Assembly (NCBI GenBank): GCA_024195265.1
Contig: JAJLRJ010000014.1
Coordinates: 24,309,009 to 24,373,008 of the forward strand
Source of the DNA: Dendrophyllia cribrosa
Lineage: Eukaryota; Cnidaria; Anthozoa; Scleractinia; Dendrophylliidae
Direction of reading: 5' to 3'
DNA length: 64,000 bases
Shown here: one piece after another, positions 32,901-47,900 of the stretch
How positions within the stretch are numbered: position 1 is the stretch's first letter
Layout of the letters: each line of letters begins with the position of its first letter
Notes under the pieces: generated by a model
The model's input: the letters and a program-made list of their open reading frames with translations, nothing else
What the model was told of the DNA's origin: nothing
Databases searched by the model: none
Translations under genes and position numbers: made by a program

Positions 32901-35900
32901 AAACAGTAATGATCATTTTCACAATTTTTGTTGTCAGTTAAGTCATTTAAGGTTCTGTATGCAATGGCTCAAATTGCTACTTTTTTCTTAACCCTAAAAG
33001 GGTACCCTCACCTGTTGGGTACACCTGAAGACAAGAAATTTCAACAACCAAAAAGATACCAGAACCACATTTTCAACTCCTAAAAGGTACATGTACATGT
33101 ATAAGGGGCTTCCTTTCACTTTTATATTGGAGTCTCCTTCTCAGGGTGTGGTCACGCTGATTGGGTTTTCTTATGTTTCAACTATAAAATTGCTTATGAT
33201 CTGTTTGGTTTTTCAACCATAGATTGCTATTAAACAGTCCCTCTCGACTGGATGGTTGAAAGGGCGAGTAAATCATGTGATTGGCTTGTTAGCTTGCTCC
33301 AGTCTTGCCGACATTGTTTCATGATTAGCTCGGTCGCTCAACTGACTGAAAATGGGACGGCTAGCAGTCTGTTTCGACCCTTAAATTTCACTAGCATCTA
33401 ACTCAGTTGAAATGGTTGATTCAGAATTGAAAGTTACAACCACATGTTAAAGGCCCACCCTCACCCAAAAGATGTTGCGGTTGTTTGTTTTTGTTTTGAA
33501 ATGCTCCATGGTTCATACCCGTGATCTGATTGGTTGCACGCAATTAAGCATGAATTTCGTGTTACACGAAATTCAGCACAGAAAGTGATCATATGTTAAC
33601 ATGACCCAACCCTTGATTGTAGGTTGCACATAAATTGCTAAATATCCTTTTGTTTAAATTTTCAGCCAACTCCTGCTATAACAAAACCTTCAGTAGAATT
33701 ATTTTTTGTCTGTTTTAGAGAAAGTTCATAAGAGAGGGAGTTAAATTCAAGATGAAATCTTTTTCACCAAGGCTTAAACGTCTCTCTGTAATGACAGGGT
33801 GTCAGTTACATGTATAGTGAGGTGTCTGCTGTGGTTCAATGTTTTCCTTGGTTTGAAAATTTTCAAACCTGAGTTAGATTTTTGTTTTCCTTTGTCTCAG
33901 CATATGGCCATGAATCTGAGACACAGCAAAATAAAAGTTAAAGGGGCAGTATCACGAGGTTCCACGCGCGGCACTGTTCATTGTTCTTGCACCGGAATTT
34001 TGGACATATCACTGTTAAAAGTGATTTTTTTTTCTTCCGGGTATCAAAACGGATTTTTGATTCAACAAATACCTCCACTTCTCGACGGCCTTTTTGAATT
34101 TGCCGAATCAAACTTGAAAACATGGGCCGAACGTTTTCAAGTTTCGCCCTCATGATACTGCCCCTTTAAACTGTTTTAAAATTTTTTCAAACCAAAGAAA
34201 AAATTGAACCACAACACTGTACTTGCTCACCTTTAATATGTGAACAGTCACATGATTGTTTATTTCTGTTTTTTCTAAGGTGACAGAAAAATGGTCTCAT
34301 TTGATGTCAAATCTACTTCAAGACCTGAAAGTGACGAGATGACATCTCCTTTCAGTGGCGATGAAATGTCATTTGTTGATGATACAGTGACAATCAGCTC
34401 TGAAGTTGTGCCTTCCGTCATGTCATCTGGCGATCAAACCTTTCAGCCATCCAAGTCTTTTATTTCTCTTAAACCCACTGAACAGGTATTACAGCAATAA
34501 TCGTGGTTTGAAAACCTGACCTTGAGTAGATTTTGGCGATGTTTATTCCTTAGTTTCCTCTGTATTAAATGATCAGTAGGTTTAAGAAGCTCGGTGTTTG
34601 GATTACCTGATGGAACTCTCTTCTTCATGTTTGATATATTACAGAAAAATGTGGTTTTGGTTGCTCTAAAACCTTCACAACTGTACCTTTGAATTCTCAG
34701 TATCTGTTTCTAGTGTGTGAAGAAAATGGAGCTCTAGTACTGACACTGCCTCTCTTAGCCTGAGAAAACAGACGACTTTTCGCAGTGGCACCACTACGGT
34801 TTCCTCCGTGAAAAGACGTCTGAGAAACGAGCGCAAAATACCATACTGATGACGTAACGCCATACCTACAACAGGGTGGTCCTTCTAATTGGTTGAAACA
34901 ATATCGTAACCAATCAGAAGGACTTACCTAGATCTGGGCAACGTAACGTCATCAGTACGGTATTTTTGTACTCGTTTCTCAGACGTCTTTTCGCGGAGGG
35001 AACCGTAGTGGCGCCACCGCCAAAAGTCGTCTGTGCCTCTCTCAAAAGAAGATTGTATGTGTTTGCAGATCGCAATTAAAAATTGCTACATGTATTTCAT
35101 TCTTCGGGTAAAGATAAGTTTGGGTAGATTTTTATTACAGTTATTCTATATAATTATGCCTCTCTTCTACCGTGCGACACTAAATTTCTGCGGGTTCTAA
35201 TTTTTTGGTATTTTTTTCTTTTTTTTTTTCATGATCCGCAAAAAAGGTCGCAGAAATAAAATTCCTGCAAAAATTTACTCCACTGTCGAAATTATATAGA
35301 AACATCACCTTTTACAAGTAATGTAAAATCGTGAGGGTGCTCATTTACTTAACACCGACGTCTCTTTCGTTCAGATGTACTGAATAGTCAGAGTGGCAAG
35401 TTGATTAAGTGAACATATTTTATGCCTGCATGTTGTTTCATCTGTATTTTGATTACATGAACTCAAATAAAAACGAAAATGTCCGTTGTAATTCCAATTG
35501 AACGTGAGTTCCTGCAAATCGAAAAAATTAATTCTCAGCAAGAAAAATCAGTCTTTCCCAATTGGAAAAGTTAGTTTCCGCAAAACACAAAAAATCACCC
35601 ATCTGCAAAATTAAACTTCGCAAAAATTTAGTGCCACACGGTAGATCAGTCACTATACAAAACAGTCAGTACTAATGCTTAAGGAAACGTGCGCGCTATG
35701 ATTGGTCAAACTGAGTTCATTATAACTTGATAAAGCACGCGCAAATTCTTGTCCCTTTGTGGTCGTTTTTATTTTATAAAAGAAATAAAAATGCTTGTTC
35801 CTCATGCATTGTTCAGTTATATAAGCACTTGGGAATTTTTAAGAACGCTCGAGACGTGTTCTTAAAAATCCCCTCGTGTTTATTATAACTCAACAATGCA

Positions 35901-38900
35901 CTCGGCGCTTTTTTTTATTTCTTTAGTATTTGTGTCAAATGTTTGTGCTTCAATATCATTTCCTCAGGATTTTGAAACAGCTCTTCTTGACATCATCTAT
36001 GGTTTTGAACAAACTGCATCCTCCTTCAAGAGCTTGGTTCATGACCCAGCATTGTCCATTTATGTTAATCCACCTGCCAGTGATGTAGTCTACGCCTTGT
36101 CTCGTGACCTGGAGGAAGAGGAGAAAGCCAAGAAGACTCCTTGGCCTGACACAGAGCTGCTGTTTGGTCAGGATCCTGATTATCAAAATGATGTTGGTCA
36201 GATGTTTCACCAGATTAAGGAAGAGGTGGACAATGTGCTCAATTATTCAAAGGTAATGTTTACGGGGGTGGAGGAAGAGGTGTTTTTACCTTTCACTCCG
36301 TCGATACTCCCAGAGTAAATTATAGTTGTAACTTTTGAGTTTGTCAACGAAATTCTGTGACCATTCAAATAAAACCTCTTCAGCAGTACTTTTTACATGG
36401 TACTTAACTTTATTATCAATAGGAAATTAACGCTCTTGTTAATTTTAAAGGTATTTGAAATTAACACGACTTAAATTAAGGTGAATTAGAGGGAAAATTA
36501 CTTTCGAATAAAGGAAATTAACCAAAAGACGGGGTAAAATTTCAAAGTGAAGGATATAACGCGTTTACCACAACTGGAAATACTGTAAACGATATTACCT
36601 TGAGGTTTTCACGTTGTAAACAATTGAAATACAGCGTGCAGGAAAGTGAAAGAAAGCTGTTGTTTCCTATGTCAAATATGCCTGGACAGGATCCAGAATT
36701 TTGGGTTATAAGAATGGAAATTAGGGTTGCAGAAATTAACGCTCACAACAACTGAAGGGCTGAGAGCATAACCTACCTATATCGAATTTTAAGTCTTTTA
36801 TATTTTTTCTCGCTCAGCCTTGTCCATTTTTGGCATGTGAACTGCATTTAGTTGCAAAACATTTCAGAATTTTTTTTTTTTTTCTGTCGTTTTCGAGAAA
36901 TAACATATGCAAAAAAAGATATATATCTCCATGTCTCCCGCTGAATCCCGCTTGAAAAAATGAATCCCAATGTTTACCCAAATATCTCGATTTTATGCTG
37001 ATTTTTCACTTCATATGGCCAAATTTGGGCCTGTGCCGCTGAAACCCACTCAAGAAAAAAGGAAACCCCCCCCCAAAAAGTTCATTCCCTCAAAGTCGCT
37101 TCGCCAATAGTCAGCCACTTACAGACCTCCTAGGACGTACTCCCGGTCCTCCGCTGCCGGCTCATAGCCTTTGCCTGCCTAAAGCTGTATTTAAAGTGCC
37201 TGACCACGCATGGCGGACCTATCTGCCACCGTTGCAAAGCATGTCGGGAAATTCTGTGGCAAAACCGAAATGAACCTTCCCACCCGAAAATTATAACAAA
37301 ATATTACAAGTCTGGAAACCTTAAACTATATCGGGCATTTCGACCACGGTAATTTCAGTAGAATAATAAATCCATTATTCGATGATTTAAGAGATAATAC
37401 GTGCGGACATTTTACTTATTGGGCACTCGATCTTCTTTCTGTTATTGCTCGTCAGAAATTTAGAAAATTTTGCACCATGGTGGACAAGTCTCGTAGAGTA
37501 GATGTTGATGGTTCCATGAAAGAAAGAGAGTTGAGTACAGAGGAGTTCTATGCTGTTCTTAACCAGCACACAGATCAGGTCAGACAGCACTCAATGAAGT
37601 CAACTAACTTTTGTGCACTATTACAATGCGACGCTCCTTACCGTTAGCCCCCAACAAATCATTTTACAAGTTAGCCAATCAGAGGGCGCGAATTCAGTTG
37701 ATGGGCAAGTGTCCTCGCACAGTTGAACAGGATCAAATGTAATCTTGTCGCTTTGTGTTTATTCCAAAATGGCGGCCAATTTAATATTCTTTTATGTGCA
37801 TGTTAATTAGCCCTCTTGGCCTCATTTTCGCTTGAAAATTCTTTTGTATTTTGCACATGCTGACGAGGCCAAGAGGGCTAATTTACTTGGATATAAAAGA
37901 ATAATAAAATGGCCGCCAATTTGGAATAAGTTGTATTGATTCACACGAATCTGCACTTACGAAAATATAAGAATTAGCTTTGTCCGAATTGGCTTAACTT
38001 GTAAAAAGTTTGTTGGTTGCTCACAGTAGGGTGCATCGCACTGTAAAGGGTTTTGGCTGTGACCTCCTATCTAACCATAGTAACTGTATGATGGACCACC
38101 ATCCCATCCAGGGGGGAGTGGTTAAATACTCTCAGTCGCTTAAATCATGCTAAAGAAACCGGGTTAAGCTCCGGCAGTTGTCGGGGCTATTAATGAATAC
38201 TTCCCTATCACACTCTAACAAGAGCAGATTTGCAGTTCTTGTTTGAACATGTTTGCACGTCTAAACTTATAAATTTTACATGCAGTGCACCGTTGTGTTT
38301 TCATTTAATTTTTCTGACAGGAGCAATGATTTGCAATTGTGTAAATGCAAGTCTTAAGCCTTTTGGTATTGCCGTAATTGCCATTTATGCATAATGATAT
38401 GTTTGCACTGGTAAGTAAGTTTTCAAATTATTCATGCCTCCCTTATTGGCCGTGCTGTCAAAATTCCTTAAAAGTGGTTCACTTCAGCCAGACTCTTTCG
38501 TGTCAGTCGACTTCTACCATTAACTCTTAATTTGTTCACGTGTACAAAAAGGCGATTGAACCATTTTTTCATTAATATTTTCAAAATTTTTATTAGGTGC
38601 TCGACATGAAAAAGATGACGCTACATAAAAGGATTGGGCTGTTCCATGTAGACATCACTGGATTTCAAAAAGATTGCCTTCCATTCCCAGAGAAGGTCCT
38701 TGAAGCTGCTGGCAGACATCTTCCTGTTATTGCTGCTAAAAGAAACGATGTTCTTCTCAAAGTTATCAAGGTGAACCTCTTCCTTTTTGTAGAGTGGTTT
38801 CAGTTGATTTGTTTGAAATTTTCCCATTTGGTGTGCTCCACTGTGTAGATTATAGCGCATTTATTCGCTTGTCGCGGGTAGCCCCAAAATCGAAAGATAA

Positions 38901-41900
38901 TTAAGAAAAACCGTTTTTCGCCATGTTTGTTTATCGTTGCTATGGAAACGCTGATTAGCATAAAAAGAGCATCGCCCAAAACCTTCATCCAAGCCTAACA
39001 TCAGGTATCAAATTCAGATTCATTGAGCTAAAATAAGAATATGTATAAGCGCATTCAAAAAGGGAAGTGTGACCCCAAAAAACTACTTGGAGCCACCTTA
39101 AATTAATAGTTTGTTGGGGTTTTAATGAGGCGTAGTGCAACAAATAGCGCATATTTAAAGTGGTTTTTGTGGGTGCCCTGATAACTTAAAAGTGCTTCAG
39201 CCATGCTAGTAGTAGGGCTACCACAACATGTTTATAATACAACCACATTCTTATGGCTCGTCAGTGATCATATTTGCGGGATTACGATGTAACGCTAACA
39301 ATCAAATCCCTTTTCTGTAGCATGCTTCAAGAAAACTGGATAAAATGCCAGAGACAGTGGAAGGGTTTGTGGAACATCTCATTTTCCTATCACGCATGGC
39401 CAATGATATATCTTCCTTGGAACAAGAATACCACATTGTTACACGCATGTACAGCATTGCACGTAACTTTGATATGCAAATATCGACTGAAGAGCTAGCA
39501 CTCTATCAGACACTGATGCCGAGCTTCCAGCATCTAAAGGTATGGTCTACTCTTTGATTCTTACACTCCCAGAAGTGCATGTCCAAAATTCAAATTAAAA
39601 AACTCGCTAAAACTTAGAATATGGTCGTTTCTCTCTTCAAAAATTCACTTGAAATCTTCCTCGTAGTGTTTTGTCAGCATTTTGTGTGTGACAAAGTTAA
39701 TTAGTTTTAATTTGCAGGCAGCGTTCCCTTCTAAACTGTGCATGCATGCTGCATGCAGTTCTCTCTGCATGCATGCATAAACTAACTACATTCATGCAGA
39801 AACTTACTGCATGCATGCAGATACTTGCATGGTAGCTTAATGAACCAAAAACGTCAACATTTCATGACATAGCTCTGTTAAAAATGATATATACAATCAT
39901 AGACAAGAGTTTTGGGGACTTTGGCAGTTTTTACCATTCAATTATTTCTTTCCATATCCCCCCCCTTTTTTTTTTTCATTGTTGTTGTTGTTCGTAATAT
40001 TTGGCTGAGATCCCAACATTGGAACATGGCAACTCTGAAGATTGACAGATGATCAAGAGCATCAATTTTTGTTTCCGCACTAGCTTATGCTATTAACTTT
40101 TTCAACCTTCGCAACTACTTCTGTCTACATTTGTGGTTGCGTTCCTCATCCTAACTACCCTTACTGCTGGGTTCATTTTATTCTGGCAGTCGACCATTTT
40201 ATACTGTGAAGCAAAGAAGGATGAAAACATCCAGCGATATAGCAGAGCGTTGGATGAGCTTATTGGCACGGTTCGACGTGAGCTTGTTATCATTAAGAAC
40301 AAGGTTTGTTCTCCTGCTCTGCTGGATTCTGACAACATCCCTCAAGTGGCTACAGAGAAGCTGAAGCTGTTGAAGGAAGATTTGGGGAACTTGTCAACCA
40401 AGGCTCGCAGTTATGCCACCTATCAAGAGCGATTTGGAAGTTCCATGTCGTCTTCACTGCAAAAGAAGACTATGACTGAGTAAGTGGATTTGTTATCATA
40501 AGCCAAAAACGAGTGTTATATTCTAGTCAAACAACGATGTAAATCTTTTAATCTTATGATTACACAGAAATATATGCAAATTTACATTTTCTTCCATTGG
40601 TCGATCGGCTCTAAACATAGAGCCTGCAATATGTAATGGACACCTGCCTTACCCATGGGGACGACGTTAAAGGGAGGGGAGGGCGGGGAGTTGGATGCAG
40701 GGGGGGGGGGGGGGGGGGGGGGGGTGGGTGTCGGTGAAACAAAACGTCCGAACGTTTCACACTCTAAATAGAAATGTTAGAGAGTTTATAATTAGATTAA
40801 TGATTAAATAATATTTTTTCTTTGTTTCTTCTCAGGGAATCCGCCTTCAGCAATGCAGGTCATTCAAGCCCACAGGCCGCAACTCTGCAGACAGAGGTAA
40901 CTGAAGTAGAGAAAGACTTGACTCTAAGGTGCCTTCTATGGGAGTCCCTGCAGGAGTGGCAAGGATTGGTTGACCAGTGGGAGGCCACACCATTTGAGAT
41001 CCTGAAAATTGACCATGTGCAGCAAGATGTGACAAGGTTTATCCAGACAGTCTTCCTTCTGGAGAAAGGTACCTTCGTGATATTCTATTTTTGCAATCCT
41101 GTGGCGAATTATGTTGGATAATTAAATCTTGCAATTGGAAATTCATTGCATGTTTTCGACACATGGTCTGTAGTCTCTGCTCTACATTGTGTTCTTAAAC
41201 AAGCCATCTTGGGGACTTGAGACTAAAGCTTCCGGAAGTAAGTGCTCTGGGAATGTTTGGTTGGACAGAAAAGAGAAAACATATGTCTGGTCAGAATCAC
41301 CAAAAATCACCAAATTGGTCAGAATCACCAAAAATGCCAAACCATTTGAATTGTTGTATTGCCGGTTATACCAACAAGATTTGAATGCTGGACTACATAA
41401 TTATCGCATTCTATAGTACATGGACAATGAGTTATATGTTGACTTAAGTCAAAACACAAGTGATACGTGCATTACACAATGGATAAAACCTTTTGACGAG
41501 ATCAGTCTTGTAATGTGTTTTTTGCTCCCCTGCAAAAGGAAAGAAAAACATTTTAGTCGAGGAGCAGTACGTACCTCAAATCGCCAACAACAACAAATTG
41601 AAAGAATAGGAACGTTCAGTGCCGGCAATTTTGACCTTTCGAGCAATTATACCTGCACTGGTGCAAATGTTTTTGAACTAGTGCAAGATAATTGAACTGG
41701 AACAAAATACTTGCACCAGGTTAAAATATTTGCACTGATGCATAAAATAATTGAACTGAAGTAACATGTTTACAGACCAGTTTCTTTCTTTCTAACTACA
41801 GTGGGCTATCAAACAACTGATGAATGATTAACTAGATCGATGTAAAAAGAATTATTAAGCGCTGAATTGAGTGATTAGAGTTAGGCACTTATTTTAAATG

Positions 41901-44900
41901 GTTAGCTTTTGCTGCAAGTTAGGGTTAGGGTTATCTTTGTGTTAATATGGAAATTAGAGAGGGGTGGGTACTTTCATTTGTTATTTTTTAATAGAAAAAC
42001 AAATTACCTATTGAAAAATTTAACCTGGTGCAAGTATTGTGTTCCAGTTCAATTATTTTGCAATAGTTCAAAAACATTTTTTAAAAACACATATTTACGT
42101 GTTGTGTAGTATTTTTTCGAGCCCCGTATTTATAGTTCTACTCACAAATTGCTCCTTGCTGAGCTGCTCTCTAATCGTCTGTTGCGATGATGCATAGATG
42201 GTCCCAAACATTTGCTAATTCCTCGAGGAATGTCATCGTTGTCTCCTTTCAGGTCTTCCACCAAACAAAGTTGTCCCAAAACTCAAACATAAAGTGATAA
42301 GCTTTAAACAAGGTATGCCAGTTATTACAAGCCTACGAAATGCTGCATTGAGAACAAGACATTGGGAGGCCATACAGAATGTGATTGGAACACGTATAGT
42401 TCGTGACAAGTATTTCACTCTTGGACACCTCCTACAACTTCAGGTAAATGCATAACTAAGTGCCTTGTACTCCTACAATTACAGCTAAGCGAGCAAGCAA
42501 GCAAGCAATGCTTTTGCTTATAAGTATTCAGACCTCCTTAAAATGCTCCTAAACTAGGTCTAGATAGTACCAAAAAGTTTGAAAAAAGAATGGAATCCTC
42601 TTACCATTTTTCAAAGCTGGTACGCATTTCTCAAAAGTCTTCAGTTTTTGTTGAGTTTGAAAGTTTAAAAATAAATCCAAGTCGGGCTTGTTTGTAGGCT
42701 AGAAGCTACAATGTCACAAATAGCTTTCGGGCCTGAAATATCTTTGGGAGGCTCAGGCTTGAGAAATGCTCGTCTGGTTACAGCCTTCGGAAAATATAGG
42801 GATTCAAATGATGCTTTAATGAAGCATCATTTGAACATAATGTTTGTGAATTATTCATCTAACGTAGTCTGGTTACTATCTATTTTCAGGTATTTCAACA
42901 CAAGGAGAAAATCTCAGACATCTCTTCTCAAGCCAGCAATGAAGCAACCCTAGAACAGATGCTGCAGAAGGTAACAGTAATATATTCCCACTAGGTATAC
43001 CCGCACACAAAGCCAGTTGGACCTAGATGACTAAGACATGGGAGAATTGGCCCGAGGCTTTGCCAATTGAGAGCTGGTAGACCTGGAGAGAATATGTTCC
43101 AATGCTGCGGGGAGGAGGGTGGGGCGTTATCGTCTTGCAAGGGTCCAAACCTAAACTTGACTGAACTAGGCTGAATTACGAAGCGGGCTGCTATGTATAG
43201 TGGGGGGAGGTCTGCAGGGCCCCATTGAAAACCGCCAAGGCGAGTGGGCTCCCTGGTTAAATATTTTAAATATTATTAGCAGTTATATATGCCGCACATT
43301 CCCCCGGGTCACGCAGGGAATGTTTAGTAGTGTATGATCGTTATATTTAGGCCTTTTGTGCGTATATCCCTAGTGAGAATAGACATTTTATGCAATATAT
43401 CAAACACGGCAACAGTGTTTCATCAAGATATCAAAACACCGAGAGGTGGGTTGAAATAGTGAGCCTCAGCTAAGCCACATGATTGGGTTTTGATTAAGGT
43501 TTTGTTTCTGGGTCTCTCCAGTTCTGAGCAAGTACCTGACAACAGTCTTTTCCCTTGCAGGTGATGGACTTCTGGCACCACACGGACTTTACATTGTCAG
43601 CTCATCCTAGTCGTGACATTGCTATCATCACAGGAGCTGATGATATCATAACAGCTGTAGAAGAGAGTCAAGTCACGCTTTCTAATATCAGAGGGTCACG
43701 CTTTGTCACACCTATCAAGGTACAAACACGAGTCAGACTTCCCCCTAGAGTAGTCTGTTCAGACATGTTTTTTAATTGCGATTCTGGGAGAGCAAGATGG
43801 AGTAGTGAAACGTCTGTGAAAAGACTAGCGGAGAGTCAGAGGTTTATAAGTTATACGTTTGTTTACTCAGATAACCGATGATCTTATAGGAAGACAAAGG
43901 TAACTCTTTTATGCTCAATTCTAATTGCAACTGGTTCGTAGTTTTCAGTAACGTTTTAGATTAAAATTTAAAAAAAGGTACGTTGTGAAAATTGAAGATC
44001 CAATCCAGGTATATCTAATTCAATAAAGGTTGTTTTGGGCATTGGGCAATTGCGCATTGGGAAGCTAATTGTTTGGCGGTCACTCAAGCAAAGCATTGCA
44101 TTGTGTTCCGTATGCCCAAATGCCCAATGCCCAATTGCCCTCGTAGCATCACTTGCACCCTCGCTCCGCTCGGGCGCAAATGATGCTACTCGGGCCACAA
44201 ATAAACTATATGCCCTCCAAAAGTCATGTGATTGCCCTATTATTGTGCATAGCACTAAATTATAAAGAGTGGTAGTATTGATCCATCAAAGTGTAAATAT
44301 ACTGGAAATTAATAGAAACTGTTGTGAGCCACCTTAACTGAAGTTCTTTTGCAGGCTTTGGTCGAGGACTGGAGCAGAAAACTGAAACTTTTTGCCAGAA
44401 CATTAGATGAATGGCTTCTTTGTCAGAGAAACTGGCTTTACTTGGAAACTATCTTTTCAGCTGCTGACATTCAAAGGTAAATAGGGGGGCCTGTCTCTTG
44501 GGAGATACAGACCAAGTGCTCCAGGAATACCCTGCCAAGAACTGCACATGTAGTAAACAACCAGAAATAAGCCGCCCCCCGGTGGGGGGGACTCCCATAT
44601 AGAAATGACGGGGGTGCTCATCGGAAATTTTCAAAAAAACACCCTAAAAGGTACCAGAATCTCGTTTGATGGTCATGGATCAAAAGAATTTTTACCCTTA
44701 AGAGGTACCAATTCTAAAACAATACATGTCATATTCTGTCATTTTTTTCGGCTCATACCGTAAAAGGTACCGCGATAATTCTAACGGTGGTCATTTTAGA
44801 TTTTAGTACCCTAAGCGGTACCAATCTCCAAATTTTGACCCCTAAAAGGTACGACGAGCACCCCCGTCATTTTTATATGGGAGTCCCCCCCCCCCCCCCC

Positions 44901-47900
44901 CCCCCCGGGAAGCCGCCATGAACAAATTCAACTACGAAGGCAGAACACCACATAGCGAGTAAGAATTCATGGCCCTTTAATTACCCAGCCAGTGTTGTTT
45001 GGTCCATATGGCATGAAGCAACAAGGTTCATTACTACTGCCCCCCCCCCCCCCCCAACCCTGAAAAAATGGCAGTTTTTATGTTTTTGTCTCAGACTTTG
45101 TTATAATTAAAACTGAGCATCTTACTTCAAACACAAAATGCTATTAGAACACCAAGAACAAGATATCAAGTAAATTCTTGCAGAAAGATTAAATATAAAC
45201 AGTGTTTAGCAAATTTTCCAAAACACATTAAACGAACTCGAAAAAATTGGCCAATTTTTAACCCGTGAATACGCGCAAGCGTAATGAACGGGTTATCGGT
45301 AACGGTGGCTAATTCACTCACTCACTCACTCACTCACTCACTCACTCACTCACTCACTCACTCACTCACTCGCTCGCTCGCTCGCTCGCTCGCTCGCTCG
45401 CTCACTCACTCACTCGCTCGCTCACTCCTTCCATCAGCTGTAAACTTAGTGACGTAATGCTTTGTTACGAATGCGTTTCGTAACAAGAACAGCGTGAATA
45501 GACAAATTCGGCTAACGCATTGTTGTACCCAATTCAAACCTTTTGGGATTAGAACTCTTTGTTCATCATATTTCCATATCAATGAAGCATTGACATGGAA
45601 ATTATATGGAAATACTGTGAACAAAGGATCCTATTCCCAGAAGGTTTGAATAGACCAATTCCGATATATTAAAATTCATACTTGGCAACGAGGCTTAGGG
45701 GAATAAAACAAAAGAAATAAATTATTCATACCTGAACCTCGATGTGATTTCTTTTGTTTTATTCCCCTAAGGCTCGGAGCCAAGTATGAATTTTAATATA
45801 TCGGAATTGGTCTATTGGGTACAACAACACGTTAGCCGAATTTGTCTATCTAGAGATAACAATAACTAATTTGTTGTAAACTAATATAAACAACAATAAG
45901 TTTAAAGATGTTTCGCATTTGGAGTCTTTAATGCGACATTAAAATCGATCTAGAAGGATTTTCTAATCGAGACACGTTTTGATGCGTATCTACCTTTAAA
46001 TAACAAAATTTAGTCTTAATTGAGCATGTGTTCCTCGATGGCCTCGTGGGCTAAGGCGCCCGTTGCACCCGGGAGTCCCGGGTTCAATTCACGTCCGTAA
46101 CTCTTCTTTTTCCTTTTTTTTTTTGCGATGGTCAAAAATTCTTACGGTTAATTTTTTTAAAAAAATATCGAACCGTGTCAGTGTGAAAACATAAGCTTAC
46201 TGAAATATTGCGTTGCGTGTTAGCATTTCTTATTCACGGGTTGGCTCTAAGGAGCCTTTGATTTCTTGTTGCAATCCATTTCCATCCTGGCCATCTGTAG
46301 TCAGAGACACTTGTTTATAGTTTCATTATACTCGTAAAGCAATTTTAGACAAAACTGGACCATTATTTTTGCGTTTCCACTGATAGAAATATGTCTTTTA
46401 GCTTTTTAAAATAACACTAAAAATGGTGACAGAGCCCCTTTTACAATCCTCATGAAATTGCGATAAATAAGCCTGGACACAATCCATTTTGATTGGCCAG
46501 TTGAAACGTAGTTCATTATAATGCCAAAACGTTGTCAAAGCGCGCTGATCAAAAACCTGTTGTCAACTGGCAAATGTACGTCGCAGATGCCCGCAGTTTC
46601 CAATCTCTAACTCTTGTACTATATTTTCTCCACAGGCAGCTGCCAAATGAAGCTCGACTCTTTGCTCAAGTCGACAAATCATGGAAAGACATTATGAGGA
46701 GAACTATTGATAAGCCAAATGCATTAAAGGCTTCAACGGCTGCTGGTAATTAAGCTGTATTTATAATTATAATGGTAGCTTATCAGTCGCTGTTTGGCTA
46801 TGCACAGTACACAGCTTATGTTCTTCAAAGTAGTGTTCATTATCCCTTTCGCCCCTGAGAGTGGCCAAAATCAAAATTCAAGAAAATCTCGAAATTCATT
46901 TGGTAAAATACTGAAAAACAAAGAGCATCATAGAAAAATCCTGCTGATGAGCTTTTATTTGACTGTTACACCGTAGGAGTTTATCCAGAGACAGAAAATT
47001 AGGATCACATTACAGGACTCATAGTTGGACACTAGTAGTGAAAGGCTATAAAATGCCTATCATTGGCCATATCCTTGAATAAGACTACACAGAATGGTCA
47101 CACAAAATCACTTAAATCGGGAGTTGGGAGCCTTTTTAAACTTAAATTTAATTCTAATAGACCACTCCTAACGCAAAGACAGTCAAGAATTTCAAGTGGG
47201 AAATACAATGTATTAGAACGTGTTGTGCTTATTTTTAATACTTTATGTAAATAAATTGAATAAACTTCTGATTTTTGTTGGAGATAGCTGAGAATAAAAA
47301 TAAGCGATATCAGATAACGACGTTTCAACAACTTCATGCCATCATTTTTAAATTAGATTAATTCTGCGATTTCATTTTATAGCAACATATAGTGTGAAAA
47401 TTTAGTTGCATGTGATTAAAATGTAGGAGGTGTTGATTGTCAGGTAAATGGTTTTGCTTTAATTTAGTCTGGTTGAGCGTTTAGTTTTGGTTTCTTGTTC
47501 CTGATGAAAAGCATCTCATAGATCAAGCAATCCAACTTTCCACGGCATTTCTTCAGAGTTGAAAATTGGGTGGGTAGATCTTTCATATCCATCAGGCCTC
47601 GGTTGTTCAAAAGGTGGATAGTGCTATCCACCGGATAAATCACTATCCAGCAGATAACACAATGGATTTTGTTAATACTTATCCACTGGATAGTGATTTA
47701 TCCGGTGGATAGCGCTATCCACCTTTTGAACAACCGGGTCCTGATTGTGATCATCTTTCCTGTGTTTACCAATGGCGTTGGAAAAGGTTTCGGCATGTGT
47801 AACCAACATAATCTGCATAGCACAGATCATATTTAAACTCATAAACAACGCGTTGTTGTCGGAGAAGTTGAAAAAAGTAAGATGTGTCCTGAGATGCTAA

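Larger units (their letters stand above)
45260..46267. mobile_element. element with AACCCGTGAATA ends, carrying CTCA/CTCG microsatellite and tRNA-like segment
   Basis: AACCCGTGAATA at the left and TATTCACGGGTT at 46231-46243 are inverted. The left end continues CGCGCAAGCGTAATGAACGGGTT, itself a short palindrome. Inside are a (CTCA)n/(CTCG)n run (45313-45426), another nested foldback (45498-45849) and a tRNA-like segment (46036-46105). The region between TATTCACGGGTT and the host break (GGCTCTAAGGAGCC hairpin) may belong to it. Confidence 0.7.
45062..46442. mobile_element. TTAA-type miniature element split by a multiply nested insertion
   Basis: The outer parts (45062-45259 and 46268-46442) match the intact element at 22441-22820. 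The break lies between TTGGCCAATTTTT and TTGCAATCC. Everything between, about 1 kb, came in later. Confidence 0.75.

Noticed and set aside
41930..41945. GTTAGGGTTAGGGTT as interstitial telomere
   Set aside because: Only two units occur inside a foldback element, too few to argue for a telomeric origin.
46036..46105. Functional tRNA gene
   Set aside because: Boxes A and B are visible but the T stem does not pair, and it lies inside a mobile element.
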